From: Lachnospiraceae bacterium
GTDB lineage: Bacteria > Bacillota > Clostridia > Lachnospirales > Lachnospiraceae
Length of the DNA stretch: 64,000 nt
Direction of reading: 5' to 3'
NCBI GenBank assembly: GCA_029338735.1
Contig: JAQYAY010000012.1
Coordinates: forward strand, 32,924-96,923
This document shows positions 54,473 through 63,912 of this stretch, one piece after another; the first letter of the stretch is position 1, and each line of letters opens with the position of its first letter. The notes under the pieces were generated by a model. The model was not told the DNA's origin. It searched no databases and saw nothing but the letters and a program-made list of their open reading frames with translations. Both the position numbers and the translations under genes were made by a program.

Positions 54473-55624
54473 TCAATTGATCTGACCTGTGCTGTCCTGA
54501 TTGCCGGCATCATCGGTCACATTGATGCCAAGCTGATCATCAGAGATTTCAACTCCGAATGCCTTGCTGATAGCTGCCGACAGTCTGTCCTTTTCCTTCT
54601 TAGTGAGCCTGGTTCCGCCATTTGACGATGAATAATCACTGATAAATACACCAAGGATGTAGCTGTCATTCTCGCCATTGTACCAGGCACCGCTAATATT
54701 GAGCTGTGACAGGCCTGTATTCTGAAGAGCAGCATTCAGGCCATTGATCACTGCATCGGCCTTGCCCAGATCATCAGCTGTATACTTCTTTTCAAAGGAG
54801 AAATACTGGCTCTTTCGCTCTGAAGCCTTCTTGTCTACTTCCTTTTTGACCCTGGCAACTACTGACGTGAGATCACTAACCTTAGTATTGTTCTGGACAG
54901 CATAGGTGTACCTGATGCCATCAGCCGCCGGAAGTGCTGCAGTATCCCAGTCATGACCGGTCTTCGCCGTAGCATCTGTCATATTAAAATTCTGGAATTC
55001 GGACTTTCCGCTGACATCTGTATATATATCCACATGATACCAGTTGCCATCATCAAGCTTCACGAGATCCCATGAATGATAGTCATTGTGTACGATATGA
55101 CAGTCCATTCCGAGCATCTGCATGAACATACGGAATGTCGTCGCATAGCCGACGCATACGGCCTGCTTCGATACCAGAACTCCCTGTGGAGTGAAGTCAG
55201 AGCCGCTTGCAGCCGGCAGAGTCACCACTGTAGACTGCCCCTGACCGATATTCTCATACATCCATTCATAGACTGCGAGTTCCTTCTGATAGTCAGAATC
55301 TCCGTCCTTGATGATCTTCTTCAGTATATCCGAAGCAGTCTTCAATGTCTCCTTGTCTGTATCACTGAGCTTGCTGTCATCCCCACTCTTATAGGCGTCT
55401 GAAATGTCCTTTGTCGAACGGATCTCATACTGGCCACCGACCTTGTATCCGTCTTCCTGATAGTTGCTTTTCTTTTCTTCTTCCTTAGCCTGTCTCTTCA
55501 GCTGATTCGTGATGAACCTGTTCACGCGGGCTGACTGTCTCACATTGTAGCCGAGAGATGCAGCTGATACTGCAATCGAAGCAGCTAGTGCAATGCCAAG
55601 TATTGCTATCGTCCTTTTCTTCAT
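54473..55624 (-). CDS. Membrane-anchored transglutaminase-like protein
   Basis: 383 residues from the ATG at 55624 (AGAGGAAAG site). An N-terminal membrane anchor (about 5-22) and a basic coil are followed by a transglutaminase-like cysteine-peptidase domain (about 100-235) with the triad Cys in KQAVCVGYATTF, His in DYHSWDLVKL and Asp in WYHVDIYTD. The C-terminal region (about 260-360) is unassigned. Bacterial proteins of this type cleave or cross-link peptides. It heads the operon with the DUF4358 lipoprotein, MBOAT and DHHW genes. Confidence 0.82.
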   Translation of the reverse strand: MKKRTIAILGIALAASIAVSAASLGYNVRQSARVNRFITNQLKRQAKEEEKKSNYQEDGYKVGGQYEIRSTKDISDAYKSGDDSKLSDTDKETLKTASDILKKIIKDGDSDYQKELAVYEWMYENIGQGQSTVVTLPAASGSDFTPQGVLVSKQAVCVGYATTFRMFMQMLGMDCHIVHNDYHSWDLVKLDDGNWYHVDIYTDVSGKSEFQNFNMTDATAKTGHDWDTAALPAADGIRYTYAVQNNTKVSDLTSVVARVKKEVDKKASERKSQYFSFEKKYTADDLGKADAVINGLNAALQNTGLSQLNISGAWYNGENDSYILGVFISDYSSSNGGTRLTKKEKDRLSAAISKAFGVEISDDQLGINVTDDAGNQDSTGQIN

Positions 55625-55669
55625 ATCTTTCTTTCCTCTGAATTGTAAAAAGTTTCCTGTAAAACGCAT

Positions 55670-55701
55670 AACACCGCGAAAAAAATGATTTCCGCGGTGT
55701 T
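55670..55701 (-). terminator. Hairpin between chemoreceptor and transglutaminase genes
   Basis: Perfect 9-bp arms AACACCGCG and CGCGGTGTT with a 14-base loop. The T-run lies in the loop, not after the stem on the minus strand, so terminator function for the chemoreceptor gene is only possible. Confidence 0.45.
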
Positions 55702-55763
55702 TCGTTTGATGATATTATATCACATACCGTACTGGTATGCCATTATATTTTGATAAAGATTCT

Positions 55764-57485
55764 TTAATATCTGAACCTGTTCATATCATTATCAAGTTCC
55801 TTGGCGATGTTCTTGAGATCACCGGATGATTCCTCGATCTCGTCTGCAATTGTCGTAATTGAAGAAACCGATGCTGAAGACTCTTCTGTACTTGCTGCAT
55901 TTTCCTGGGCGATTGCTGACAGATTCGAAACAGTCTCTACGACGTTCTTTCTCGCCTCATCCATCTGCTTCATCTTGCTTGAGATGGCTGATACTGCACT
56001 GATAGAATCATCAATTCCGGTGGATACCTCTTCGAATGCTGTCTTCGTACGGTCTACGTTGTCAGACTGCTGTTCGATGATCTCCTTTACCGTATCCATT
56101 GTAGCTACGGCCTGATCAGAATCCTTTATGAGTTCGTCTACGATCTGCTCGATCTGCTTTGCGGAATCAGAGGACTGGTCTGCAAGCTGCTGGATCTGTG
56201 AAGCTACGACTGCAAATCCACGTCCTGCCTCTCCGGCTCTTGCTGCCTCGATTGAAGCATTAAGAGACAGAAGATTCGTCTCATCAGCGATATTTGCAAT
56301 AATAGAAGTAGCTTCCCTGATCTTGCCTGCAGACTCATTCGTTGTCTTCGTCTGCTCTGCTATCTGGTTGATGCTCTCCTTTGTCTTCTCATTAGTATCA
56401 CCGAGTTCATGAAGAATTGATACTGCAGTCTGATGTGACTTCTTCATCTTGTTGGCAGTCTCATCAAGACCACTGACCTCTTCATTTGTCTCCTCGATCA
56501 TATTGCCGATCGTGATGACATTCTCAGAAGCATTCTGTGTCTGACTGGCCTGAGACGTAGCACCCTGAGCGATCTCATTGACTGCTGTATCGACCTGGTT
56601 TGTAGTCTCATTCATATCTGCAGCATGCTTATACATGCCCGTGGACGATTCGAAGAGCCTGTTGGACTGACTCTTGATATTGACAATAACAGATTTCAGA
56701 GACCCCTGCAGGTTAATGATAGCTCTGGCCATGACTCCGAATTCATCCTGTCTCTTTGCGAGCTTCTCACTATTCTCATCCTTGCTGAAATCAAGATCAG
56801 CCATTTTATTGACAAACTGTGACAGCTGGCTGATAGGCCTCATGCTTCTGGTAAGAAGAGCTACAAGAATAAAGAGACCTGCAAGACCAATAATTGTACC
56901 AATGACAGATACTGCGATCAGCGTAGCATTCACAGGCCGTATAAGATCTGAATCATCTGCTGAAACAACGAGAATAAATGAATTGTCAGAAGCAATATAA
57001 TAGGCTGCATATTTCTTGACACCACGGAAGTTGTATGAAACTGTGGCATTCTGCGGCTTCGGGGTCTTGCCTGCCTTAATCTCCCTGACCAGATTGGAAA
57101 TCACCGGATTCTCTACCGGCTTGCCGATCTTGTCCTTAGTCGGATGGTAAAGCATCGTCCCGTCACCACTGACTAAATATGCATAACTTGATTTGTAGCC
57201 CTTGACACCGACTCCCTTCAGTTGTGACTCAAGGAAATCCGCGGTCATGACTCTCTGTGAATACTGACCCTTTCCGCTCTGCTCCACATCCATTGAATGA
57301 CCATATGCAAATGCGAGATCCTGCATATAGTTCTGGGTCACACCCGTCACTGAATCTCTGAATCTCTTAATGGAAACTGTATTCTGTACAACAATGATAA
57401 CTACTATTACCACTATCGATACCATTATCACGCGCCCCTTAGTCGATTTCAGGAATGCAACTTTTTCCCTATTACGTTTCTTCAT
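55764..57485 (-). CDS. Methyl-accepting chemotaxis protein with a periplasmic Cache-type sensor
   Basis: 573-residue chemoreceptor. Membrane segment 1 (about 20-37) and segment 2 (about 185-212) flank a Cache-like sensor ([33 protein letters not shown]), then HAMP (about 215-265) and a cytoplasmic coiled coil with the signalling hairpin tip [20 protein letters not shown]. The ligand is unknown. It is monocistronic with an AAAGGG site. No other chemotaxis gene is in the window. Confidence 0.94.
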   Translation of the reverse strand: MKKRNREKVAFLKSTKGRVIMVSIVVIVVIIVVQNTVSIKRFRDSVTGVTQNYMQDLAFAYGHSMDVEQSGKGQYSQRVMTADFLESQLKGVGVKGYKSSYAYLVSGDGTMLYHPTKDKIGKPVENPVISNLVREIKAGKTPKPQNATVSYNFRGVKKYAAYYIASDNSFILVVSADDSDLIRPVNATLIAVSVIGTIIGLAGLFILVALLTRSMRPISQLSQFVNKMADLDFSKDENSEKLAKRQDEFGVMARAIINLQGSLKSVIVNIKSQSNRLFESSTGMYKHAADMNETTNQVDTAVNEIAQGATSQASQTQNASENVITIGNMIEETNEEVSGLDETANKMKKSHQTAVSILHELGDTNEKTKESINQIAEQTKTTNESAGKIREATSIIANIADETNLLSLNASIEAARAGEAGRGFAVVASQIQQLADQSSDSAKQIEQIVDELIKDSDQAVATMDTVKEIIEQQSDNVDRTKTAFEEVSTGIDDSISAVSAISSKMKQMDEARKNVVETVSNLSAIAQENAASTEESSASVSSITTIADEIEESSGDLKNIAKELDNDMNRFRY

Positions 57486-57500
57486 TTTTAGACCCTTTCA

Positions 57501-57552
57501 CTATAAAAAAATAAGTTTCTACAGAACTATAAAAAAATAAGTTTCTACAGAA
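57501..57552. repeat. 26-base perfect tandem direct repeat
   Basis: The unit beginning CTATAAAAAAATAAG and ending CTACAGAA occurs at 57501-57526 and again at 57527-57552 without a gap. Each copy contains an A-run and ATAAGTTTCTACAGAA. It lies in the leader of the chemoreceptor gene, next to the terminator stem, and looks like a recent local duplication. Confidence 0.85.
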
Positions 57553-57560
57553 CTTATTTT
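57531..57560 (-). terminator. Terminator of the second transglutaminase gene
   Basis: Minus strand: 9-bp stem AAATAAGTT / AACTTATTT with a 7-base loop, followed by T residues, 54 bases after the gene end. Confidence 0.6.
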
Positions 57561-57584
57561 ATACCAATCATAATGTTAATTCAA
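57556..57584 (-). promoter_or_regulatory. Promoter of the chemoreceptor gene
   Basis: Minus strand: -35 TTGAAT (57579-57584), a 17-base spacer and -10 TAAAAT (57556-57561). The -10 overlaps the upstream arm of the preceding terminator stem. Confidence 0.6.
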
Positions 57585-57613
57585 TAAATATAGTGTACAT
57601 TTTTTACTAAAAA

Positions 57614-59101
57614 TTAAGATTTAACGGTCCTCGTCTTAGTACCTGTTGACAGTTTCCCATCGGAATCAACACTGAATGCCCTCAGCTGATATGACTTGTT
57701 CTTCGACAGTCCTGAAATCCTGAATGTCTTTGACTTTCCGCTGACTCTGACATATTTGGTATCCCAGATCTTCTCACCCTTCAGCCTGTAGTAAATATAG
57801 AAACCCGCAACCTTCTTTGATGTCTTCACAGTCAGGCTCAGTGTGCCTCTCTTTACCCGCTTCACTGAAAAAGATGTCGGCTTCGGCGGGCGCACAGGTG
57901 TCACCTGCTGTGGTGACGGAGTCACTGGGATAATCGTCGGGTTGTCATTATTACCAGGGGTAACTGCCGGATTGTTATTATCCGACGTATTGCCTGATGA
58001 GCTGTTGTTGCCTGTATTCTGGTCTGGCTGTGCCTGTGCATTCAGATCACAAGCATCGACTGAAGATGTATGATTCGTGGTACATGCCGGGCGGATTCCA
58101 TAATAGTACATGAGTGGTGAATGTGCCCACTGCTGGTCATCATCCTGCATCTCACTCTCACTGATATTGAAATATGCATGCGACGGCCATCTGTTGTTGT
58201 CCCAGGTCACATCGGTGATATACCATCTTCCGTTTATCCTGACCTCATTCCAGGCATGTGAATCACTAGTGACGCCGACATTTTCAATTCCCTGCGAGTT
58301 CAGGAGCAGTGAAAATGCCTTTGTGAAGCCGGCACACACAGTATTTCTCAGCAAAAATGCCGATGAAGCACTCTGGCTCTCAGTCGTATCCTCATTATAG
58401 TCTGTAGTATTCTGATTGTATGAAATTGTGGAAGCGAGCTCATCGTGGAAATATGTTTCTTTTGCCAGATCCGTGCTGTATGCTGATGCACCCTGGATAT
58501 AGCTGTCTATGGCATTCCTGTACTGCTGTGTATAGCTCCTTCGGCTGCTGCCATTTGCATACTTCGAATAGACGCCGAGACTGACTGTCCCCGGTTCGTG
58601 GATATCAAACAGATATGAATCTATCGGATCTGTATAGCCAATCCCGTCATTATAGAAATAATACTGTGGATTCTCAAAGAAAAAAATGGTTGCAACACTG
58701 AATGCCTGTGTGGCGGTCATGTCTGAAAAAGTGACCGTATCAGTATAATACCCACTGCTACCGTCATTCAGTGTCCTGCGCTTTGCAGAAGTAGTACCAG
58801 TCAGATACTTGTCTGACATGGCCTTGAGCTTGTCATAGAGAGCCTTTTCATCAGGATCCAGCTGGTCATAATAGACATGCCCGGAAAACTGGTCCCAGTA
58901 TGAATCACCCTTAGTGGAATTCGTTGAACCGACAAATGCACTTTTCGTGCCTGTATCGGCAAGTTTCTTTGCCCCAGCATGGATATCACCCAGGGGCTCT
59001 GTTTCTTCAGATGTCTGTGCCTGTGCGATCACAGGTGCAGTCGTAAATCCTGTAAGGAAAAGTCCTGCTGATAGCAGTAATGCTAAAAATCTCTTTCTCA
59101 T
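57614..59101 (-). CDS. Secreted transglutaminase-like protein with a C-terminal Fn3 domain
   Basis: 495 residues. Signal peptide (about 1-27, cleaved near AQAQT), a helical N-terminal region, a transglutaminase core (about 225-320) with Cys in NTVCAGFTKAF, His in SDSHAWNEVRI and Asp in WYITDVTWDN, then a Pro/Asn/Ser linker (about 365-405) and an Fn3-like domain (about 408-495) starting PKPTSFSVKRVKRGTLSL. It is probably cell-surface associated, acting on wall or matrix peptides (inference). GAGG site present. It is separate from the operon at 51-56 kb, though the triad is of the same type. Confidence 0.85.
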   Translation of the reverse strand: MRKRFLALLLSAGLFLTGFTTAPVIAQAQTSEETEPLGDIHAGAKKLADTGTKSAFVGSTNSTKGDSYWDQFSGHVYYDQLDPDEKALYDKLKAMSDKYLTGTTSAKRRTLNDGSSGYYTDTVTFSDMTATQAFSVATIFFFENPQYYFYNDGIGYTDPIDSYLFDIHEPGTVSLGVYSKYANGSSRRSYTQQYRNAIDSYIQGASAYSTDLAKETYFHDELASTISYNQNTTDYNEDTTESQSASSAFLLRNTVCAGFTKAFSLLLNSQGIENVGVTSDSHAWNEVRINGRWYITDVTWDNNRWPSHAYFNISESEMQDDDQQWAHSPLMYYYGIRPACTTNHTSSVDACDLNAQAQPDQNTGNNSSSGNTSDNNNPAVTPGNNDNPTIIPVTPSPQQVTPVRPPKPTSFSVKRVKRGTLSLTVKTSKKVAGFYIYYRLKGEKIWDTKYVRVSGKSKTFRISGLSKNKSYQLRAFSVDSDGKLSTGTKTRTVKS

Positions 59102-59150
59102 AAATTAAAAACACCTCGTGCAACTAATATAAATCGCACGCAATCTGTTT

Positions 59151-59408
59151 TCAAGGTTTCGAAAGAAGTTTCATAATTTGTTCATAGTTTTCGGGCTCAT
59201 GCGGCCACATGCAGTCTATACATGATTTAATCTTTCTTCCATCTTTTGATGTAATCCATGTATATGAACCGGGGCAGTCATCCTTCGGATACAGCGGACA
59301 GTAGCAGAACAGGCAGTTGATATGCTCTGCATCATGGCATGGATAGAACCGGCAGTCATGATTTTCAAAATACCTGAAGCTATTTCTGTAGCGATCTTCG
59401 TCTGGCAT
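59151..59408 (-). CDS. Cysteine-rich small protein of the cobalamin operon
   Basis: 85 residues from the ATG at 59408 (AAGGAG site inside the end of cbiA, 29-base overlap). Seven cysteines in metal-binding spacing: HDCRFYPCH, CLFCYCPLY, DDCPGS and CIDCMWPH. It matches the cysteine-rich small domain proteins often found beside cobalamin genes, possibly metal handling. Role unproven. Last gene of the operon. Confidence 0.75.
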   Translation of the reverse strand: MPDEDRYRNSFRYFENHDCRFYPCHDAEHINCLFCYCPLYPKDDCPGSYTWITSKDGRKIKSCIDCMWPHEPENYEQIMKLLSKP

Positions 59409-60735
59409 GTTCTCTGACTCCTTCCATGAAATGCTTGGCAAACTCCGGACATGACGGGTAGTAGAAATGAGCGAAACTTAAGAAGCTCCATATATCCACA
59501 TACCCGAGCTCTCTTCTCCTGTCCGAATACGGCTTCTCAGCTATGGCATCATGTCCCACATCGTCCATATCATAATAATGGAATTCATGTCCCTTTATCC
59601 TGTGTCCCTCTTTCACGAAATAATGCGCCTTGTCATAGCATGACAGGTAGCCGAAGCGAACGTTTCTGCCCGTATTGTGGCAGTCTTCGCCAAACAGATT
59701 CACAAGAGGTCCCCTGCCGCCTATCGACCTGTGCAGGTACATGAACCCGCCACACTCTGCAAGCATCGGCAGCGCATTGGTATATGCATCCCTCACAGAT
59801 TCAGTCATGGACCTGTTGTCTGCAAGCTCACCTGCATAGAGCTCAGGATAACCTCCAGGCAGGATCAGTCCGTCAATATCATCTGGAAGCGCACTGTCAT
59901 GTATCGGTGAGAAATGAACAATCTCTGCTCCCAGATCCTGCAGCATGATTTCATTCTCTCTATAGAAGAAATCAAAGGCCTCATCATTTGCTGACGCTAG
60001 TTTCAACTTATGTGATGGCGCTTCAGATCCCATAAAATCAGCATCCGGCATCTCACTGATCTTATATATCATGTCTATGTTGATCCTTTTATCAACAAGT
60101 CTCAACAGTGCCTCATCCTGATTTTTTTCATCGAAATCGTCCGGCTTCAGGAGTCCCAGATGCCTGCTGCCCACTTTTATCTCATCTGTCACAGGGAAAT
60201 GACCGACCACAGGAATTTCGAATGCCTCTTCTATCTTCTGTGAGAGCACAGGAGCGAATCCATCCGACACCTGGTTCAGAAAAATGCCTTTTATCAGCTT
60301 CTGTATATCATTGTTCAGGATTCCTGAAATCACAGCGAGCAGAGTCTGCGCCGCTCCTCTTGCATTGATACATAGAATCACTGGCATTTGAAGTACCCTG
60401 GCCATATCATATGATGAACCTTCGGGCAGAAATCCTGTGACTCCATCGAAAAGGCCCATGACACCTTCTGCAACAGCAATTCTGTTCGTCTCAGGAGCAT
60501 CTTCGAGATCTCTTGCGAATATCTTCCTTGTGGTATCTTCATCAGTGAAGAAGGTATCGAGATTATGTCCCGGGACACCCGTAATCGCAGAATGATACAT
60601 CGGATCTATATAGTCAGGCCCGCATTTGAACGGGCAGACGCTAAATCCTCTTTTCATAAGTGCCAGCATGAGTGCACGTGTCACCGTCGTCTTCCCGGCT
60701 CCGCTCCTGTCTGCTGCTATCATAAATCCATGCAT
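59380..60735 (-). CDS. cbiA: Cobyrinate a,c-diamide synthase
   Basis: 451 residues from the ATG at 60735 (GAGGATG site). ATP- and glutamine-dependent amidation of cobyrinate at positions a and c. N-terminal P-loop ADRSGAGKTTVTRAL, DYIDPMYH, AEGVMGLFDG; C-terminal class I amidotransferase domain with GLILPGGYPELYA, catalytic Cys in LAECGGFMYL and final HFYYPSCPEFA. Its start overlaps the stop of the cbiJ-cbiE gene (TAATG). Confidence 0.94.
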   Translation of the reverse strand: MHGFMIAADRSGAGKTTVTRALMLALMKRGFSVCPFKCGPDYIDPMYHSAITGVPGHNLDTFFTDEDTTRKIFARDLEDAPETNRIAVAEGVMGLFDGVTGFLPEGSSYDMARVLQMPVILCINARGAAQTLLAVISGILNNDIQKLIKGIFLNQVSDGFAPVLSQKIEEAFEIPVVGHFPVTDEIKVGSRHLGLLKPDDFDEKNQDEALLRLVDKRINIDMIYKISEMPDADFMGSEAPSHKLKLASANDEAFDFFYRENEIMLQDLGAEIVHFSPIHDSALPDDIDGLILPGGYPELYAGELADNRSMTESVRDAYTNALPMLAECGGFMYLHRSIGGRGPLVNLFGEDCHNTGRNVRFGYLSCYDKAHYFVKEGHRIKGHEFHYYDMDDVGHDAIAEKPYSDRRRELGYVDIWSFLSFAHFYYPSCPEFAKHFMEGVREHARRRSLQK

Positions 60736-62093
60736 TACGCATCCTCTTTCCCTGACACACATATCGTATACAGATGTCCCTGGGGCAGGTTCTCTTCCAT
60801 TCTGTCCGGATCAGCTGTCACGAATGACTCATTATCCCCGCCGATATCACAGCCGATATGTATTCTCGCATCAATTCCAGTATTTTTGATGATTTGTCCT
60901 ATTTTAATTACATCCTCACGTCCCGAAAGCAGATAATATGAATTTTTATATTTTCTCACAGTATCTGATACTTCTTCATTATCTATCTGCCTTCCATGAT
61001 ATGACCTTATCACTGCTCTGTCATAAGGAATATGAAAGACCGAAGACATGGCACTGATTGACGAAATCCCCGGTATCACTTCCACCTCATAACCATCTGG
61101 CAGACTCTCCCTGCACTTTTCTGCTCCGCTGTAGAATCCTGAATCACCGGAAAAGAGAACAGCCACCCTGTCCTTTTTTTCATCATCAATGATATTCCTG
61201 ATATAAAGCGGCATATAAGCATTGTACTTCGGGCAATTGTTCTTTTTTACAATATCATATTCCAGCAGGCGCTTTGAACCTATGATCAGGTCTGCCTGTC
61301 TGATGGCTTCTGCCGCCTCAAGCGTCAGGGTCTTCTCCCCACAGCCGGCTCCGATTATGGAAATCATGCGCTTCCCTGTGTGAGCCGGTGCTGCTGCAAG
61401 GGGCTTATCTATAGTTATGACAGGTATACCGGCAGTCTCCGCTGCCCTGATCTTCTCATCATAGCCGCCATTTTTCCCTGAATTCTTCGTCACGAGGATT
61501 CCGATATCGTACCGGCGTAGAAGGGCCAGATTTTCCTCATATGTGAACGGACCCTGCTGGGCTATTATATGACTTTTCTCAATGCCGCAGTCATCACAGA
61601 TGCCGATTGCCTGAGCCGATGGAAGGACCCTGACATACAGTCTGTCTCTCAGGCTGATGAAATCATGCAGTTCCTTGCTCCCTGTAGTCAGGAAAATACT
61701 TCCAGCAGCTGATTCAAGTATTTTAACTGCTTCTGCAGTGCTTTTCACATGTGTGACCTTATAGCCGTCATGCGATTCTGCCGGAGTCTGTCTCTCTATC
61801 CGTTTGTATGTGATTTTCTCACTGTCACAGGCCTGCCTTATATTCTGACTGACCTCCACTGCATATGGATGGGTGGCATCATATACCACATCTGCATCAT
61901 GCCTACGCAGGAACCTGCTCATCTGTCCTGCATCCATACGGCCTCTATGGACCGTGATATACGGATCAGGCTCCATGACCTCCTGGCCATATTCGGTTGC
62001 GACACAGACGGTAACAGGAATCTCTGCAACTGCAAATGATTCTGCCAAGAGCCGGCCTTCAGTAGTTCCAGAGAAAATAACTATATTCTTCAT
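60735..62093 (-). CDS. CbiJ-CbiE fusion: cobalt-precorrin-6A reductase and cobalt-precorrin-7 C5-methyltransferase
   Basis: 452 residues. Residues 1-240 are CbiJ/CobK-like: IVIFSGTTEGRLLAESF, DATHPYAVEVSQNI, TGSKELHDF and LVTKNSGKNGGYDEK. Residues 243-452 are a tetrapyrrole methylase: MISIIGAGCGEKTLTLEA, LFSGDSGFYSGAEK and PGISSISAM. The CbiT decarboxylating domain is not present and must be elsewhere. The two enzymes act in nearby steps of the anaerobic pathway. Its ATG overlaps the cbiG stop (ATGA). Confidence 0.9.
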   Translation of the reverse strand: MKNIVIFSGTTEGRLLAESFAVAEIPVTVCVATEYGQEVMEPDPYITVHRGRMDAGQMSRFLRRHDADVVYDATHPYAVEVSQNIRQACDSEKITYKRIERQTPAESHDGYKVTHVKSTAEAVKILESAAGSIFLTTGSKELHDFISLRDRLYVRVLPSAQAIGICDDCGIEKSHIIAQQGPFTYEENLALLRRYDIGILVTKNSGKNGGYDEKIRAAETAGIPVITIDKPLAAAPAHTGKRMISIIGAGCGEKTLTLEAAEAIRQADLIIGSKRLLEYDIVKKNNCPKYNAYMPLYIRNIIDDEKKDRVAVLFSGDSGFYSGAEKCRESLPDGYEVEVIPGISSISAMSSVFHIPYDRAVIRSYHGRQIDNEEVSDTVRKYKNSYYLLSGREDVIKIGQIIKNTGIDARIHIGCDIGGDNESFVTADPDRMEENLPQGHLYTICVSGKEDA

Positions 62094-63160
62094 ATGCTTC
62101 CCTTGCGGTAAATACTGATCGTGACACGCTCAGTCTTCATTTTTCCGACTATCTTCTCACCTGTTACCCCGGCCGTAAGGGCTGCTGCACGCTCACAGAC
62201 ATTGTCCACCCCGACCTGTTCTTCGACGAACTTCGATGGGGTGAATTTACCTTTGACTGCTCTGAGTTCACCTGCTGTATATGTATGGAACGGCACATTG
62301 AGAACTCCGCAGAGTCCCAGGATTCCCGGTTCATCCTTTTTGATATCAATCGAAGATACAGAACCGATTCTCGCCATACAGAGTCCCTTGTGCATCAGCA
62401 CATCCTTAAGGAACGGAAATATCTCATCTATCGGAGTACCTTTTCTGCATCCGACACCGACTGCCAGATCCTGCTCATAAAGGTACAGACATCTGTCATT
62501 CACCCCGCAGTCCATCAGCAGGTCTTCTCTTGTATTTCTGTCCGGAAGCGGCATGTACGGATCTATTCCTGCCAGATCAAGCATTGAAAACAGCCATCCA
62601 CTGTCCACTACATTGATCACCGGTCTCTCATCATCTCTTACAGGGCGCAGAAAATCCCTGCACTCTTCATGAAAAATAAGAGTGGGATCTGAAGTCTTTA
62701 CCGGGATCATCTCTCCCCTCAGCACTTTTGATGAAACTGTCTTTATTGCTGATGGATTCATGATTCCGAGTCCGTTCTTTTTTGCAAAAATATCCACCGC
62801 AAAGGTATGCTCCAGATCTGTCGCTGTAGTAATCACAGGTGTCGCACCGATCTGCACAGCGACACGCTTCGCCAGATCATTGGCCCCGCCTAAGTGTCCT
62901 GACAGCAGTGAGATCACAAAGCGTCCGGCCTCATCCATACAGATGACAGCCGGATCAGTTGTCTTGTCCCTGATATACGGAGCTATGAGGCGAACAGCAA
63001 TGCCTGCTGCACCGATGAATGCGAGGTCAATTTTTTTATCAAAAGCCTCTTTAAGTGCTGCTTCGACGCCGCCTTCACGGCCATCTACGAGATCAGTGTA
63101 TTCAGTTATCTGAGTCGCAAGGTCTGCGGCCTTGTCCGTAAAATAAATGACCCTTACCAA
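62090..63160 (-). CDS. cbiG: Cobalt-precorrin-5A hydrolase
   Basis: 356 residues. Opens the delta-lactone ring and releases acetaldehyde in anaerobic cobalamin synthesis. Typical segments: LLSGHLGGANDLAKRVA, TTATDLEHTFAVDIFAKKNG, GVGCRKGTP and a C-terminal FVEEQVGVDNVCERAAAL. The start codon is TTG at 63160; its AGGAG site lies in the last codons of cbiF. Confidence 0.93.
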   Translation of the reverse strand: MVRVIYFTDKAADLATQITEYTDLVDGREGGVEAALKEAFDKKIDLAFIGAAGIAVRLIAPYIRDKTTDPAVICMDEAGRFVISLLSGHLGGANDLAKRVAVQIGATPVITTATDLEHTFAVDIFAKKNGLGIMNPSAIKTVSSKVLRGEMIPVKTSDPTLIFHEECRDFLRPVRDDERPVINVVDSGWLFSMLDLAGIDPYMPLPDRNTREDLLMDCGVNDRCLYLYEQDLAVGVGCRKGTPIDEIFPFLKDVLMHKGLCMARIGSVSSIDIKKDEPGILGLCGVLNVPFHTYTAGELRAVKGKFTPSKFVEEQVGVDNVCERAAALTAGVTGEKIVGKMKTERVTISIYRKGSI

Positions 63161-63162
63161 AT

Positions 63163-63912
63163 TTATCTCCTGTACTCTGTAGTAAATGACGGATCGTAGA
63201 GGCAGCTCCTGTCAAAGTCTGACTGTGATACCGCATCACCCACTATCACAAGTGCCGTCTTGCTGATCCCGGATTCCTGCCGGGCACTGTCCAGCCCTCC
63301 GACAGTCGTCCTTATAATCCTCTGGTCAGGCCAGCTCACACGATATGCAATTGCGGCTGGCGTATCCGATCGGTATCCTCCCTTTAGCAGTGCGGCCTTT
63401 AGTTCTGCCGCTCTGCTCACACTCAGATATATGGCCATTGATGAATGAGTCTTCGCCAGAGCTTCGATCGATTCCTCATCAGGAACCGGGGTCCTGCCTT
63501 TTGTCCTCGTGAGTATAAGCGTCTGGCTGACTCCCGGCAGCGTATATTCCATTCCCATTTCGGCCGCTGCCGCAAAAGCGGAGGTAACCCCGGGAGTCAC
63601 ATCATAAGGGATATTCTTTTTTTTGAGAAAAGATATCTGCTCTGCTATTGCACCATAGAGCGAAGGATCGCCTGTATGCAGTCTGACTACGTCCCTGCCA
63701 TCTGCCGAAGCCCTTTCAAATACGTCACAGACCTCCTCAAGCGTCATTACTGCGCTGTTGTAGACCTCTGCATCCGGCTTCATGAGGTCTGCAAACTCCG
63801 GACTTACAAGCGAGCCTGCGTATATAAGCACATCAGCCTTCTCTATGAGTCTCATTCCCCGGACCGTGATCAGGTCTGTCGCTCCCGGGCCTGCACCTAC
63901 GAAATGTATCAT
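63163..63912 (-). CDS. cbiF: Cobalt-precorrin-4 C11-methyltransferase
   Basis: 249-residue SAM-dependent tetrapyrrole methylase. FVGAGPGATDLITVRGMRLI, YAGSLVSPE, HTGDPSLYGAIAEQ and PGVTSAFAAAAEMGMEYT (in part) are diagnostic of CbiF/CobM. Its ATG overlaps the stop of the upstream gene (ATGA). Confidence 0.95.
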   Translation of the reverse strand: MIHFVGAGPGATDLITVRGMRLIEKADVLIYAGSLVSPEFADLMKPDAEVYNSAVMTLEEVCDVFERASADGRDVVRLHTGDPSLYGAIAEQISFLKKKNIPYDVTPGVTSAFAAAAEMGMEYTLPGVSQTLILTRTKGRTPVPDEESIEALAKTHSSMAIYLSVSRAAELKAALLKGGYRSDTPAAIAYRVSWPDQRIIRTTVGGLDSARQESGISKTALVIVGDAVSQSDFDRSCLYDPSFTTEYRR

